NCBI GenBank assembly: GCA_031259035.1 | Contig: JAIRLZ010000097.1 | Location: forward strand, 1 to 6,826 | Origin: Treponema sp. | GTDB lineage: Bacteria > Spirochaetota > Spirochaetia > Treponematales > Breznakiellaceae | Reading direction: 5' to 3' | DNA: 6,826 nt | Part shown: positions 1 through 5,444 of the stretch, piece by piece | Numbering within the stretch: the stretch's first letter is position 1 | How the letters are laid out: every line of letters begins with the position of its first letter | The notes under the pieces: generated by a model | Seen by the model: only the letters and a program-made list of their open reading frames with translations | Databases searched by the model: none | What the model was told of the DNA's origin: nothing | Made by a program: the position numbers and the translations under genes

Positions 1-2
1 CG

Positions 3-116
3 CCGGAGCTTGGCGGTGACGGCGAGCCCACCGGCAGGGGCGCGGGCGCGGGGAGTTACATCCCGGTCAAATTCGGCGCCGGCGCCCCGCCGGACACGAT
101 AATCAATACCAAGTGA
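3..116 (+). CDS. 3' end of an unrecognised protein (partial)
   Basis: This open frame enters from the left edge and ends at TGA 114-116, giving 37 residues of a C-terminus. The other two plus frames also stop early. The visible part begins with a Gly/Pro-rich stretch (G-D-G-E-P-T-G-R-G-A-G-A-G), which looks like a flexible linker, and ends with S-Y-I-P-V-K-F-G-A-G-A-P-P-D-T-I-I-N-T-K. I do not recognise the family. It is not an AtpA C-terminus, so it does not supply the missing catalytic subunit for the ATPase genes downstream. The stop codon overlaps the first unit of the palindromic repeat array. The hairpin in that unit (126-142, followed by two more T) could serve as its transcription terminator, which would fit this being a real gene end. 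The call is tentative because the fragment is short and at the edge. Confidence 0.5.
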   Translation, partial: PELGGDGEPTGRGAGAGSYIPVKFGAGAPPDTIINTK

Positions 117-286
117 CGCTCTATGAAGGTGTCTGACACCTTTTGCCGCGACGCTTCATAAAGGCGCCGACACCCCTTTTCCGCGACGCTTCATAAGGCG
201 CCGACCCCCTTTTCCGTGACGCTTCATAAAGGTGTCTGACACCTTTTGCCGCGACGCTCTTCATAAAGACGCCTGACGCAACATCA
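115..286. repeat. Tandem array of ~35-bp palindromic repeats
   Basis: Four units lie head to tail at 115-149, 150-184, 185-217 and 218-252, with a decayed fifth at 253-286. Each starts GACGCT(T)CAT(A)A, carries a palindromic core and ends TTTT(G)CCG(C/T). Units 1 and 4 share the core AAGGTGTCTGACACCTTTT, a 7-8 bp hairpin with a CTG loop. Units 2 and 3 share a diverged core (GGCGCCGAC...CCCCTTTT) in which much of the palindrome is lost. The order is therefore A-B-B-A. The array abuts the stop codon of the upstream gene. Short GGTGTC-type palindromes of this sort resemble REP-like dispersed intergenic repeats, which is my reading and not proven here. The hairpin plus T-run may also act as a weak terminator. 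A minus-strand open frame through the array only translates the repeat and is not a gene. Confidence 0.85.
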
Positions 287-426
287 TACACGTAAGCCTT
301 AAAAGCTGGGTTTGAGGTTGCAGGAGAAAGGAGCGGAGCGTCGCGCCGTTCCTCCACTCATGCCAGATTATGACACCGGAGTTTGCGCCGCAACGAGCGG
401 GAATCGCCCATTGCGGGTTCCGCATA
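287..426. other. Intergenic stretch with no supported gene
   Basis: Between the repeat array and the atpB promoter I find no supported gene. Two overlapping minus-strand open frames (78 codons from 357, 60 codons from 443) lack Shine-Dalgarno sites and run into the repeats. A modest hairpin can form at 388-416 (CCGCAA paired with TTGCGG, plus inner GGG/CCC). This may be further degenerate repeat DNA or an old gene remnant, but nothing here decides. Confidence 0.5.
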
Positions 427-454
427 TTGATTATTTTCTCCATTTATTTATAAT
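427..454 (+). promoter_or_regulatory. Putative sigma70 promoter of the atpB-atpD-usp operon
   Basis: TTGATT (427-432) and TATAAT (449-454) are separated by 16 bp. The -10 box is perfect and the -35 box matches four of six consensus bases. It sits in a local AT-rich pocket in otherwise GC-rich DNA, 127 bp before the atpB start. A transcript starting near 461 would have a leader of about 120 nt containing the hairpin at 506-551. No other promoter is obvious before atpB. Confidence 0.55.
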
Positions 455-505
455 AGCGCCATACCGAGTTTGAAACAGGTTCGCCATAATAACGAATTAT
501 TCATA

Positions 506-551
506 GAGGCTTTCCCAAAACGCGCAGAGCGACAGTTTGGGGGAAAGCCTC
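506..551 (+). promoter_or_regulatory. Strong hairpin in the atpB 5' leader
   Basis: GAGGCTTTCCC (506-516) pairs perfectly over 11 bp with GGGAAAGCCTC (541-551). The stem can be lengthened by pairing AAA 517-519 with TTT 536-538 if GG 539-540 bulges out. No T-run follows, so this is not a typical intrinsic terminator. It ends 19 nt before the GAGG ribosome binding site (571-574). It could stabilise the mRNA or control translation. No known riboswitch or leader-peptide architecture is recognised. Confidence 0.6.
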
Positions 552-580
552 CATATATAGAAGGAAAACAGAGGCGCAAT

Positions 581-1993
581 ATGCGAGGCATAGAATACCG
601 GGGTCTCACCAAAATAGAAGGGCCGGTCGTCATCACCCAGCGCAGCCGCAACGTAGGCTTCAACGAAGTTGTCGCCGTGTATGACCGCGAAGAAGGGCGC
701 CGGCTGGGGCGCGTGGTGGATGTAAGCGACGAGTGGGCGGCGGTGCAGCTATTCGGTTCAAACGCCGGCTTGTCGACGGACGATGCGCGGGTCGAATTCC
801 TGGGCAAACCAATGGAAATGCGAGTCGGCCCCGGTCTTTTGGGGCGGGTGTTCAACGGCTTGGGAGAGCCTATTGACGGGTGCGGCGCCATTTTTTCGTC
901 AACCTGCATTGATGTAAACGGGCTTCCCATCAATCCCTACGCCCGCGTGTATCCGCGGGACTTTATCCAGACCGGCGTTTCCGCTATAGACGGCATGAAC
1001 ACCCTCATCCGCGGGCAGAAACTGCCGATTTTTTCGGGCAATGGCCTGCCCCATAACCGGCTTGCGGCTCAGATCGTGCGCCAAGCGAAAATCCTGAACG
1101 CGGAGGAGTCGTTTGTCGTGGTTTTCTGCGCTATGGGCGTAAAATACGATGTGGCGCGGTTCTTTCTTGACGATTTTGAAAGATCCGGCGTGCTGTCCAA
1201 CGTGGTGGTCTTTCTCTCTCTGGCGGACGCGCCGAGCCTTGAACGCCTGATAGCGCCCCGTTGCGCGCTCACCGCCGCCGAGTGCCTCGCGTTTCAGGAG
1301 AATATGCATGTGCTGGTGGTGATGACCGACATGACGAACTACTGCGAGGCGTTGCGGGAGGTCTCTTCAATACGGGGCGAAGTGCCAAGCCGCAAGGGGT
1401 ATCCTGGGTATTTGTATTCGGACCTGGCGAGCCTGTACGAGCGCGCCGGCAAAATCACCGGATCCGTCGGCTCAATCACCCAAATCCCGATCCTCACCAT
1501 GCCCAACGACGATATAAGCCACCCGATCCCCGATCTTTCCGGGTACATCACCGAAGGGCAGATTGTGCTTGACCGGGAACTGTTCCAGCGGGGCGTGTAT
1601 CCGCCGGTGGCCGGGCTTCCCAGCCTTTCCCGTCTTATGAAGGATGGCATCGGTCCCGGCATGACGCGGGAGGATCACAAGGATGTGGCGAGCCAGCTTT
1701 TCGCCGCCTACTCAAAGGTCAAACAGGTGCGCAACCTCGCTTCAATCATCGGCGAAGAGGAGTTGTCCGCGGGCGACAAGCAGTATCTGGAGTTCGGTCA
1801 GAAATTCGAGTCGACTTTTCTGACCCAAGACGAAAACGAAAACCGCGACATCGGGCGCACGCTTGATTTGGGCTGGAAGGTTCTCGCCGAGATACCGAGG
1901 GACGAATTGCTGCGTATAAAACAGGAGCTTATTCAGAAGTACTTGGACCCGATTTTAGCGGAGGAAGCGGGGAGTGCGAGGATCGGGAGATAA
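581..1993 (+). CDS. atpB: V/A-type ATP synthase subunit B
   Basis: This 470-residue protein is the non-catalytic subunit of the A3B3 (V1-like) head of a rotary V/A-type ATPase on the cytoplasmic membrane face. After an N-terminal beta-barrel region (about 1-75), the nucleotide-binding domain shows the degenerate P-loop region typical of B subunits (P-I-F-S-G-N-G-L-P-H-N, 149-159) instead of a true Walker A. It also has F-L-S-L-A-D-A-P-S-L-E-R (211-222), G-Y-P-G-Y-L-Y-S-D-L (273-282), the family signature H-P-I-P-D-L-S-G-Y-I-T-E-G-Q-I (314-328) and L-P-S-L-S-R-L-M-K (346-354). The helical C-terminal domain is complete. I chose ATG 581 because GAGG at 571-574 is well placed and homology begins at M-R-G-I-E-Y-R-G-L. 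An upstream TTG at 470 would add 37 unlike residues spanning the leader hairpin. It is first in an operon with atpD, 3 nt apart. Unusually, no atpA lies upstream. Length is normal. Confidence 0.95.
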   Translation: MRGIEYRGLTKIEGPVVITQRSRNVGFNEVVAVYDREEGRRLGRVVDVSDEWAAVQLFGSNAGLSTDDARVEFLGKPMEMRVGPGLLGRVFNGLGEPIDGCGAIFSSTCIDVNGLPINPYARVYPRDFIQTGVSAIDGMNTLIRGQKLPIFSGNGLPHNRLAAQIVRQAKILNAEESFVVVFCAMGVKYDVARFFLDDFERSGVLSNVVVFLSLADAPSLERLIAPRCALTAAECLAFQENMHVLVVMTDMTNYCEALREVSSIRGEVPSRKGYPGYLYSDLASLYERAGKITGSVGSITQIPILTMPNDDISHPIPDLSGYITEGQIVLDRELFQRGVYPPVAGLPSLSRLMKDGIGPGMTREDHKDVASQLFAAYSKVKQVRNLASIIGEEELSAGDKQYLEFGQKFESTFLTQDENENRDIGRTLDLGWKVLAEIPRDELLRIKQELIQKYLDPILAEEAGSARIGR

Positions 1994-1996
1994 AAG

Positions 1997-2620
1997 ATGC
2001 CAAAAGAATCCATTGCGCCGACAAAAAGCAACCTGCTCAAGACGAAAGAGCGGCTTGCGACTGCGGAGGAAGGGTATGATCTTCTTGAACAGAAACGTGA
2101 AATTCTCGTGATGGAGCTCATGCGGAAGGTTGAGGAAGTAAAGCTGCTTGAGCGCGATCTGGACGCGGCGGTGGAAAAAGCGTACCCCGCGCTCAAACGT
2201 ATGTTGATAACCGTGGGGCGCGAGCGCGCCGGCAGAATAGCCAGCGGCATCAAATATACGTTCAACACACGGGAAAAGCGCTTTCAGATAGCGGGCATAA
2301 ACCTGCCCGGGCTTGAAGTGCAGACGCCTGACCCGGAATTAAAATATTCTCCTGAAAATTCATTTGCGGAATGTGATGAAACCGTGATACAATTCTTCAA
2401 CCTGTTAAAGATTCTGACCAATCTCGCGGCGGTGAGGACTATCGCGTGGAGGCTTGCGCGGGAAGTCCGCAAGACCCAGCGCCGGGTGAACGCGCTTGAA
2501 AAAATGTTGATACCAACGGCGCGGGAAACTATGGCGTATATCGAAGCGTCGCTTGAAGAGCGGGAGCGGGACAGTTTCTTTACCAGCAAACTCTTAAAAA
2601 AGAAGACCGGGAAGAGATGA
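1997..2620 (+). CDS. atpD: V/A-type ATP synthase subunit D (central rotor shaft)
   Basis: This 207-residue protein is the central-stalk subunit that turns inside the A3B3 head and links it to the membrane ring. The N-terminus has the family pattern of a long coiled coil: P-T-K-S-N-L-L-K-T-K-E-R-L-A-T-A-E-E-G-Y-D-L-L-E-Q-K-R, continuing to about residue 75. A globular middle part (about 75-130) includes K-Y-T-F-N-T-R. A second long helix (about 135-195) includes E-V-R-K-T-Q-R-R-V-N-A-L-E, the partner strand of the coiled coil. The lysine-rich end (S-K-L-L-K-K-K-T-G-K-R) is common in this family. The start ATG lies 3 nt after the atpB stop with GGGAG at 1985-1989. Its stop overlaps the next start codon (ATGA, 2617-2620), so the downstream gene is probably translationally coupled. 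Length and order (B then D) are as in other bacterial V-type operons. Confidence 0.93.
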   Translation: MPKESIAPTKSNLLKTKERLATAEEGYDLLEQKREILVMELMRKVEEVKLLERDLDAAVEKAYPALKRMLITVGRERAGRIASGIKYTFNTREKRFQIAGINLPGLEVQTPDPELKYSPENSFAECDETVIQFFNLLKILTNLAAVRTIAWRLAREVRKTQRRVNALEKMLIPTARETMAYIEASLEERERDSFFTSKLLKKKTGKR

Positions 2621-3099
2621 AACCATTATTTTCTAATATTCTAGTCGCAGTTTCGGGTTCTAACGCATCAATTATGGCGGCGAAGTACGCCATCGTTATG
2701 GCCAAGCTGTATCGTTGCAAGTTGAGCGCCGTGTACGTGGTTGATACGGCGACTATCAAGCAGCTTACGTTGAGCAAGATTTTCGTGCAGCAGGAAAGCC
2801 TTGAATACGAACAAAGCCTTGAGGCGAACGGTATGCGTTATCTTGGGTTTGTTGAAGAGCTGGCGCGTTCCAAAGGCTTAAAGATAGATCGCGAGCTTCG
2901 CAAGGGCGCGGTGTCCACGGAGATTCTCTATGCCGCGGATGAAAAGAAAGCCGATCTCATCATTTTGGGCGGCTGGGAAAAAAATCGGAGCGCGCGAGAC
3001 ATTATTGGGCATGACCATCATCAAATCATGGAAAGCGCGCGCCGCTCGGTGCTGCTGGTAAAAGAACCTGATATAGACATAATGTTCAAACAGTTGTGA
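2617..3099 (+). CDS. UspA-like universal stress family protein
   Basis: This 160-residue protein has the single Usp-domain fold pattern. Beta-1 ends in a nucleotide-loop-like start (N-I-L-V-A-V-S-G-S-N-A-S, 7-18), followed by a helix and A-V-Y-V-V-D (38-43). Later come K-G-A-V-S-T-E-I-L (96-104), D-L-I-I-L-G-G (113-119) and a last strand S-V-L-L-V-K (144-149). The usual acidic residue of the first loop (V-D-G-S type) is replaced by Ser. The ATP-binding pattern G-x2-G-x9-G-(S/T) is not kept: G-G-W-E replaces G-x-x-G and G-H (131-132) replaces G-S. It may therefore not bind ATP, or may do so differently. No signal peptide or membrane segment is visible, so it is likely cytoplasmic. It overlaps atpD by 4 nt and is last in the operon, which suggests coordinated synthesis with the ATPase. 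A role in ATPase regulation is only inferred. Confidence 0.82.
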   Translation: MKPLFSNILVAVSGSNASIMAAKYAIVMAKLYRCKLSAVYVVDTATIKQLTLSKIFVQQESLEYEQSLEANGMRYLGFVEELARSKGLKIDRELRKGAVSTEILYAADEKKADLIILGGWEKNRSARDIIGHDHHQIMESARRSVLLVKEPDIDIMFKQL

Positions 3100-3233
3100 A
3101 CGCGCGGCTTCGCGGCTTCGCTTGGCGGGAATATGGGCGTTGCGGGCGGAGCGATTGCGCGTTGAAGAGCGGGGCGTGTCGTCATGGCAAACGGCGCCGC
3201 AACGCCGCGCGTTCACGCCCCACCCCCTTCAAC
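3096..3233. repeat. Cluster of nested and crossing inverted repeats between convergent genes
   Basis: The 172-bp GC-rich spacer between usp and fba has no gene I can support. It holds three perfect inverted pairs. GTGAACGCGCGGC (3096-3108) pairs with GCCGCGCGTTCAC (3204-3216). GGCGTTGCGG (3136-3145) pairs with CCGCAACGCC (3197-3206). GTTGAAG plus GGGGCGTG (3161-3167, 3171-3178) pair with CACGCCCC plus CTTCAAC (3214-3221, 3227-3233). The first two nearly nest. The third crosses the second, as in a pseudoknot, and competes with the first. A tandem GCGGCTTC also occurs at 3104-3119. No T-run follows, so an ordinary intrinsic terminator is not shown. A further small hairpin lies at 3239-3256 (GCGTCC/GGACGC), just beyond the fba stop. 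Confidence 0.6.
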
Positions 3234-3271
3234 TTCCAGCGTCCGCGCATGGACGCGCTGTTGCGCGCCGC

Positions 3272-4270
3272 CTACGCTTGTCCTGCGGAGCCAAGCACGT
3301 CCACGTTCTTGTGCGCGTACATCTTTTTAAGCTCGTCGCGGGCGGGACCAAGGTACTTGCGGGGATCGAACTCTTCCGGTTTTTCGGCGAACACTTTGCG
3401 AATCAGGGCGGTCATGGCAAGGCGTCCGTCGCTGTCGATGTTGATCTTGCAGACCGCGCTCTTTGCGGCTGTGCGGAGCTGCTCTTCGGGGATGCCGACC
3501 GAATCGGCGAGCTTCCCGCCGTATTGTTCGATTATCTTCACATATTCAACCGGCACCGAAGAAGAGCCGTGCAGAACAATGGGGAAGCCGGGCAGTTTCT
3601 TTTCGATTTCCTCAAGGATGTCGAAGCGGAGCGGAGGCGGAACAAGAATGCCGTCCGGCGTCCGGGTTCATTGCTCCGGCTTGAATTTGGCGCGTCCGTG
3701 GCTCGTGCCGATGGAAATCGCCAGCGAATCAACGCCGGTTTTTTTCACAAAGTCTTCCACTTCGGAAGGCTGGGTGTAGTGGCTGTGTTCGGCGACAACA
3801 TCATCCTCAACGCCGGCAAGCACGCCAAGCTCGCCTTCTACGGTAATGTAGTCTTTGCGGGAATGGGCGTATTCCACGACTTTCCGGGTCAAGGCTGCGT
3901 TTTCATCATAGGGCTTGCTTGAACCGTCGATCATCACGCTGGAAAACCCCGTTTCAATGCAATCCACGCACAGTTCAAAGGTGTCCCCATGATCCAGGTG
4001 CAACGCAATCGGAATGTCATAGCCCAATTCGTGGGCGTATTCCACCGCTCCTTTCGCCATATTCTTCAATAGATTCTGGTTTGCGTATTTGCGCGCGCCG
4101 GAAGAAACCTGCAAAATAACCGGCGATTTTGTTTCCACACAGGCTTGAATAATAGCCTGCAACTGCTCCATATTGTTGAAGTTATACGCGGGAATCGCAT
4201 AACCTCCCTTCATGGCTTTCTCAAACAAAGCCTTCGTGTTGACAAGACCAAGCTCTTTATAACTAGTCAT
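3272..4270 (-). CDS. fba: Class II fructose-bisphosphate aldolase with in-frame TGA (candidate selenoprotein)
   Basis: This is the zinc-dependent aldolase of glycolysis and gluconeogenesis (fructose-1,6-bisphosphate to DHAP plus GAP), cytoplasmic. Start ATG 4268-4270 follows AGGAG (4280-4276) by 5 nt. The frame runs 332 codons to TAG 3274-3272, with one internal TGA at codon 201 (3670-3668). Before it lie A-L-H-L-D-H-G (89-95, catalytic Asp and a Zn His), V-E-G-E-L-G (144-149) and I-G-T-S-H-G (187-192, Zn His). After it lie V-L-H-G-S-S-S-V (232-239, Zn His234), K-I-N-I-D-S-D-G-R (275-283) and the usual end V-L-G-S-A-G-Q-A. A product stopped at 201 would lack the last Zn ligand and the substrate loop. 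The frame is identical on both sides, so this is not a frameshift. The site reads F-K-P-E-Q-[TGA]-T-R, where I recall Cys in relatives. Selenocysteine is plausible; nonsense mutation or sequencing error remain possible. Confidence 0.9.
3632..3670 (-). promoter_or_regulatory. Possible SECIS-like stem-loop just after the fba UGA
   Basis: Reading the minus-strand mRNA, UGA is at 3670-3668. Bases 3657-3650 (CGGACGGC, C3653 bulged) pair with 3638-3632 (GCCUCCG) in a 7-bp stem closing an 11-nt loop (3649-3639). An alternative fold pairs 3657-3653 with 3643-3638, with U3642 bulged, leaving a 9-nt loop that begins GG. Loop distance from UGA (18 or 15 nt) is about that of bacterial SECIS elements. The first fold lacks the G expected at the top of the loop; the second has it but a weaker stem. 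The region is GC-rich, so chance pairing cannot be excluded. Confidence 0.3.
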
Positions 4271-4302
4271 AAGCGCTCCTTTATAGTAGTATGCTTTATG
4301 GG

Positions 4303-4327
4303 GCTTTTATAAAGATTTTATAAAAGC
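4303..4327. promoter_or_regulatory. 25-bp perfect palindrome between divergent genes (putative operator)
   Basis: GCTTTTATAAA (4303-4313) and TTTATAAAAGC (4317-4327) are exact inverted copies separated by GAT. The site lies 33 bp upstream of the fba start and 47 bp upstream of the divergent ATG at 4374, in the only AT-rich part of this spacer. Each arm contains TATAAA, which resembles a -10 box in both directions. It may be an operator, overlapping divergent promoters, or both. No clear -35 box could be assigned for either gene. Confidence 0.5.
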
Positions 4328-4373
4328 GTCGTGTCTTATTTTATATGACTTGATCCATGTTGTCTATAGGTAT

Positions 4374-5285
4374 ATGGCGAAGTTGCGTAAAACTCCAAAA
4401 AAAATCTTTGCGGCCGCCGCCGCCGCTCTCGCGTTTTTCATCGCGGGAGCGGCGTTTTACAACCGCCAGCCTGTTCTGATAGTCTCCGACAGACAGTTCA
4501 ACCTGATTTATGGGGAGCGAAGGGCGCTTATAACGCGCCTCGTGACGCAGGCGCGGTTGTTCCGTCCTGTCAAACAGGCGCTCATTGGGGAGAATGCCGG
4601 CGCGGATCTGGTGAGCCTCGCGGCGCAATCCGCGGCGAAAGCGCCGTACTGCGCGCTTTTTCCGTACCGCTACCATGAGGGCGCCGTGTATTATGCCAGA
4701 GAGATGCCCCATATACCCGTCGCCGTGCTTGGCGGCGCGGGTCAAAAGGCGCCGGACGGAGTGGCCTTCATCACAACCGATGAGGAGACCGATCTGTACC
4801 GCGCCGGAAGATGCGCCGCGATCCTCGTCCAGCCGGCGGCGGATTCGCCGGCGGTGGACGCGCTGGTGGAAACAAAAAACCGCATCATGGTCTTGCAAAG
4901 GAAAACGCTTGCGGCAGACCAAAGACAGATTTTTCTGCAAGGCGCGCAAGACGAAGGTTTTACCGGAATGCCCGCATATCTCACGCCCAACAGCGCTTAC
5001 CGTTCGGCTGGAGAAACCACCGTGGTTGTCATGTTCGGAAACGGAACGGGCTTTTTTGAGGAGAACAAAGACGCTTCGGTGATCCTCTTTTCATGGATGG
5101 ATCCCGGCGCCACTTCTTCATGGGTGAAAATGGTGTTTGACGACTCTCTCTGGGCGCTGGCGATTCCGGCTGTTGAAATGGCGCGAAAAGGAGAAAGCGG
5201 CGTCCTGCCGTCCCAGCCGCGCCTGCTGGACGGTCGTGTAGAATCGCGGGATATTCGCCGGCGGCTCAAGAAAGCGGCGCGATAG
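4374..5285 (+). CDS. Membrane-anchored protein, possible periplasmic-binding fold, unrecognised family
   Basis: I do not recognise this 303-residue protein with certainty. The N-terminus is basic (M-A-K-L-R-K-T-P-K-K) followed by one hydrophobic Ala-rich segment (about 11-28) without a lipobox cysteine or clear cleavage site. It is therefore probably a signal anchor with the rest outside the inner membrane. The body alternates short beta strands and helices like type I periplasmic-binding proteins: P-V-L-I-V-S-D (33-39), D-L-V-S-L-A-A-Q-S-A (78-87), P-V-A-V-L-G-G-A (115-122), R-I-M-V-L-Q (170-175), T-T-V-V-V-M-F-G (215-222) and A-S-V-I-L-F-S-W (234-241). A solute-sensing or binding role is inferred only from this pattern. 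ATG 4374 has a weak AGG at 4368-4370; a TTG at 4350 would add 8 residues. It is divergent from fba and upstream of flaA, but the flaA promoter makes co-transcription unnecessary. Confidence 0.75.
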   Translation: MAKLRKTPKKIFAAAAAALAFFIAGAAFYNRQPVLIVSDRQFNLIYGERRALITRLVTQARLFRPVKQALIGENAGADLVSLAAQSAAKAPYCALFPYRYHEGAVYYAREMPHIPVAVLGGAGQKAPDGVAFITTDEETDLYRAGRCAAILVQPAADSPAVDALVETKNRIMVLQRKTLAADQRQIFLQGAQDEGFTGMPAYLTPNSAYRSAGETTVVVMFGNGTGFFEENKDASVILFSWMDPGATSSWVKMVFDDSLWALAIPAVEMARKGESGVLPSQPRLLDGRVESRDIRRRLKKAAR

Positions 5286-5316
5286 CATAGAGGAATGTCC
5301 ATGAATGGAATTTCAT

Positions 5317-5386
5317 AAAAAAAAACAAGAAAACCTTCAAAAAAGTCTTGAATGGATTTGACAAATATTTCATCACGTACTATAAT
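5317..5386 (+). promoter_or_regulatory. Consensus sigma70 promoter of flaA with phased upstream A-tracts
   Basis: TTGACA (5358-5363) and TATAAT (5381-5386), 17 bp apart, match the sigma70 consensus exactly. Upstream lie A-tracts at 5317-5325, 5330-5333 and 5339-5344. Their centres are about 10 bp apart, in phase with the helix, so the DNA is expected to curve and to work as an UP-like element. A second weaker promoter may follow (TTGACT 5392-5397, TAAATA 5414-5419, 16 bp apart). The leader to ATG 5445 is about 50 nt. No terminator hairpin was found in 5286-5316. Confidence 0.85.
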
Positions 5387-5444
5387 GATAATTGACTTTG
5401 TTTCTTTATAGTCTAAATATAACGATCAACAAAAGGAGTATCTG

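Noticed and set aside
121..443. Two overlapping minus-strand open frames of 78 and 60 codons upstream of atpB.
   Set aside because: Neither has a ribosome binding site. The first mainly translates the palindromic repeats (repeating Y-E-A-S-R-K-R-G) and the second ends in the repeat and overlaps the atpB promoter. I cannot show they are genes.
470..580. N-terminal extension of AtpB from a TTG start at 470.
   Set aside because: No ribosome binding site precedes the TTG, the extension spans the leader hairpin and does not look like the family. ATG 581 has GAGG 6 nt upstream and starts at the conserved N-terminus.
3096..3922. Long plus-strand open frames (227 and 266 codons) across the spacer and the fba gene.
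   Set aside because: They are antisense shadows of fba, without ribosome binding sites or recognisable domains.
3272..4270. Frameshifted fba pseudogene, or two separate genes (200 and about 94 codons).
   Set aside because: Both halves are in the same reading frame and the codons between them translate to expected aldolase sequence. Only one TGA interrupts. The apparent second start is the GTG of V239 inside the conserved H-G-S-S-S-V motif.
5301..5325. Small hairpin ATGAA/TTCAT followed by a run of A, as a terminator.
   Set aside because: The stem is only 5 AT-rich bp and the run is A on the plus strand, the wrong polarity for ending plus-strand transcripts. The A-run is better explained as part of the flaA promoter upstream region.
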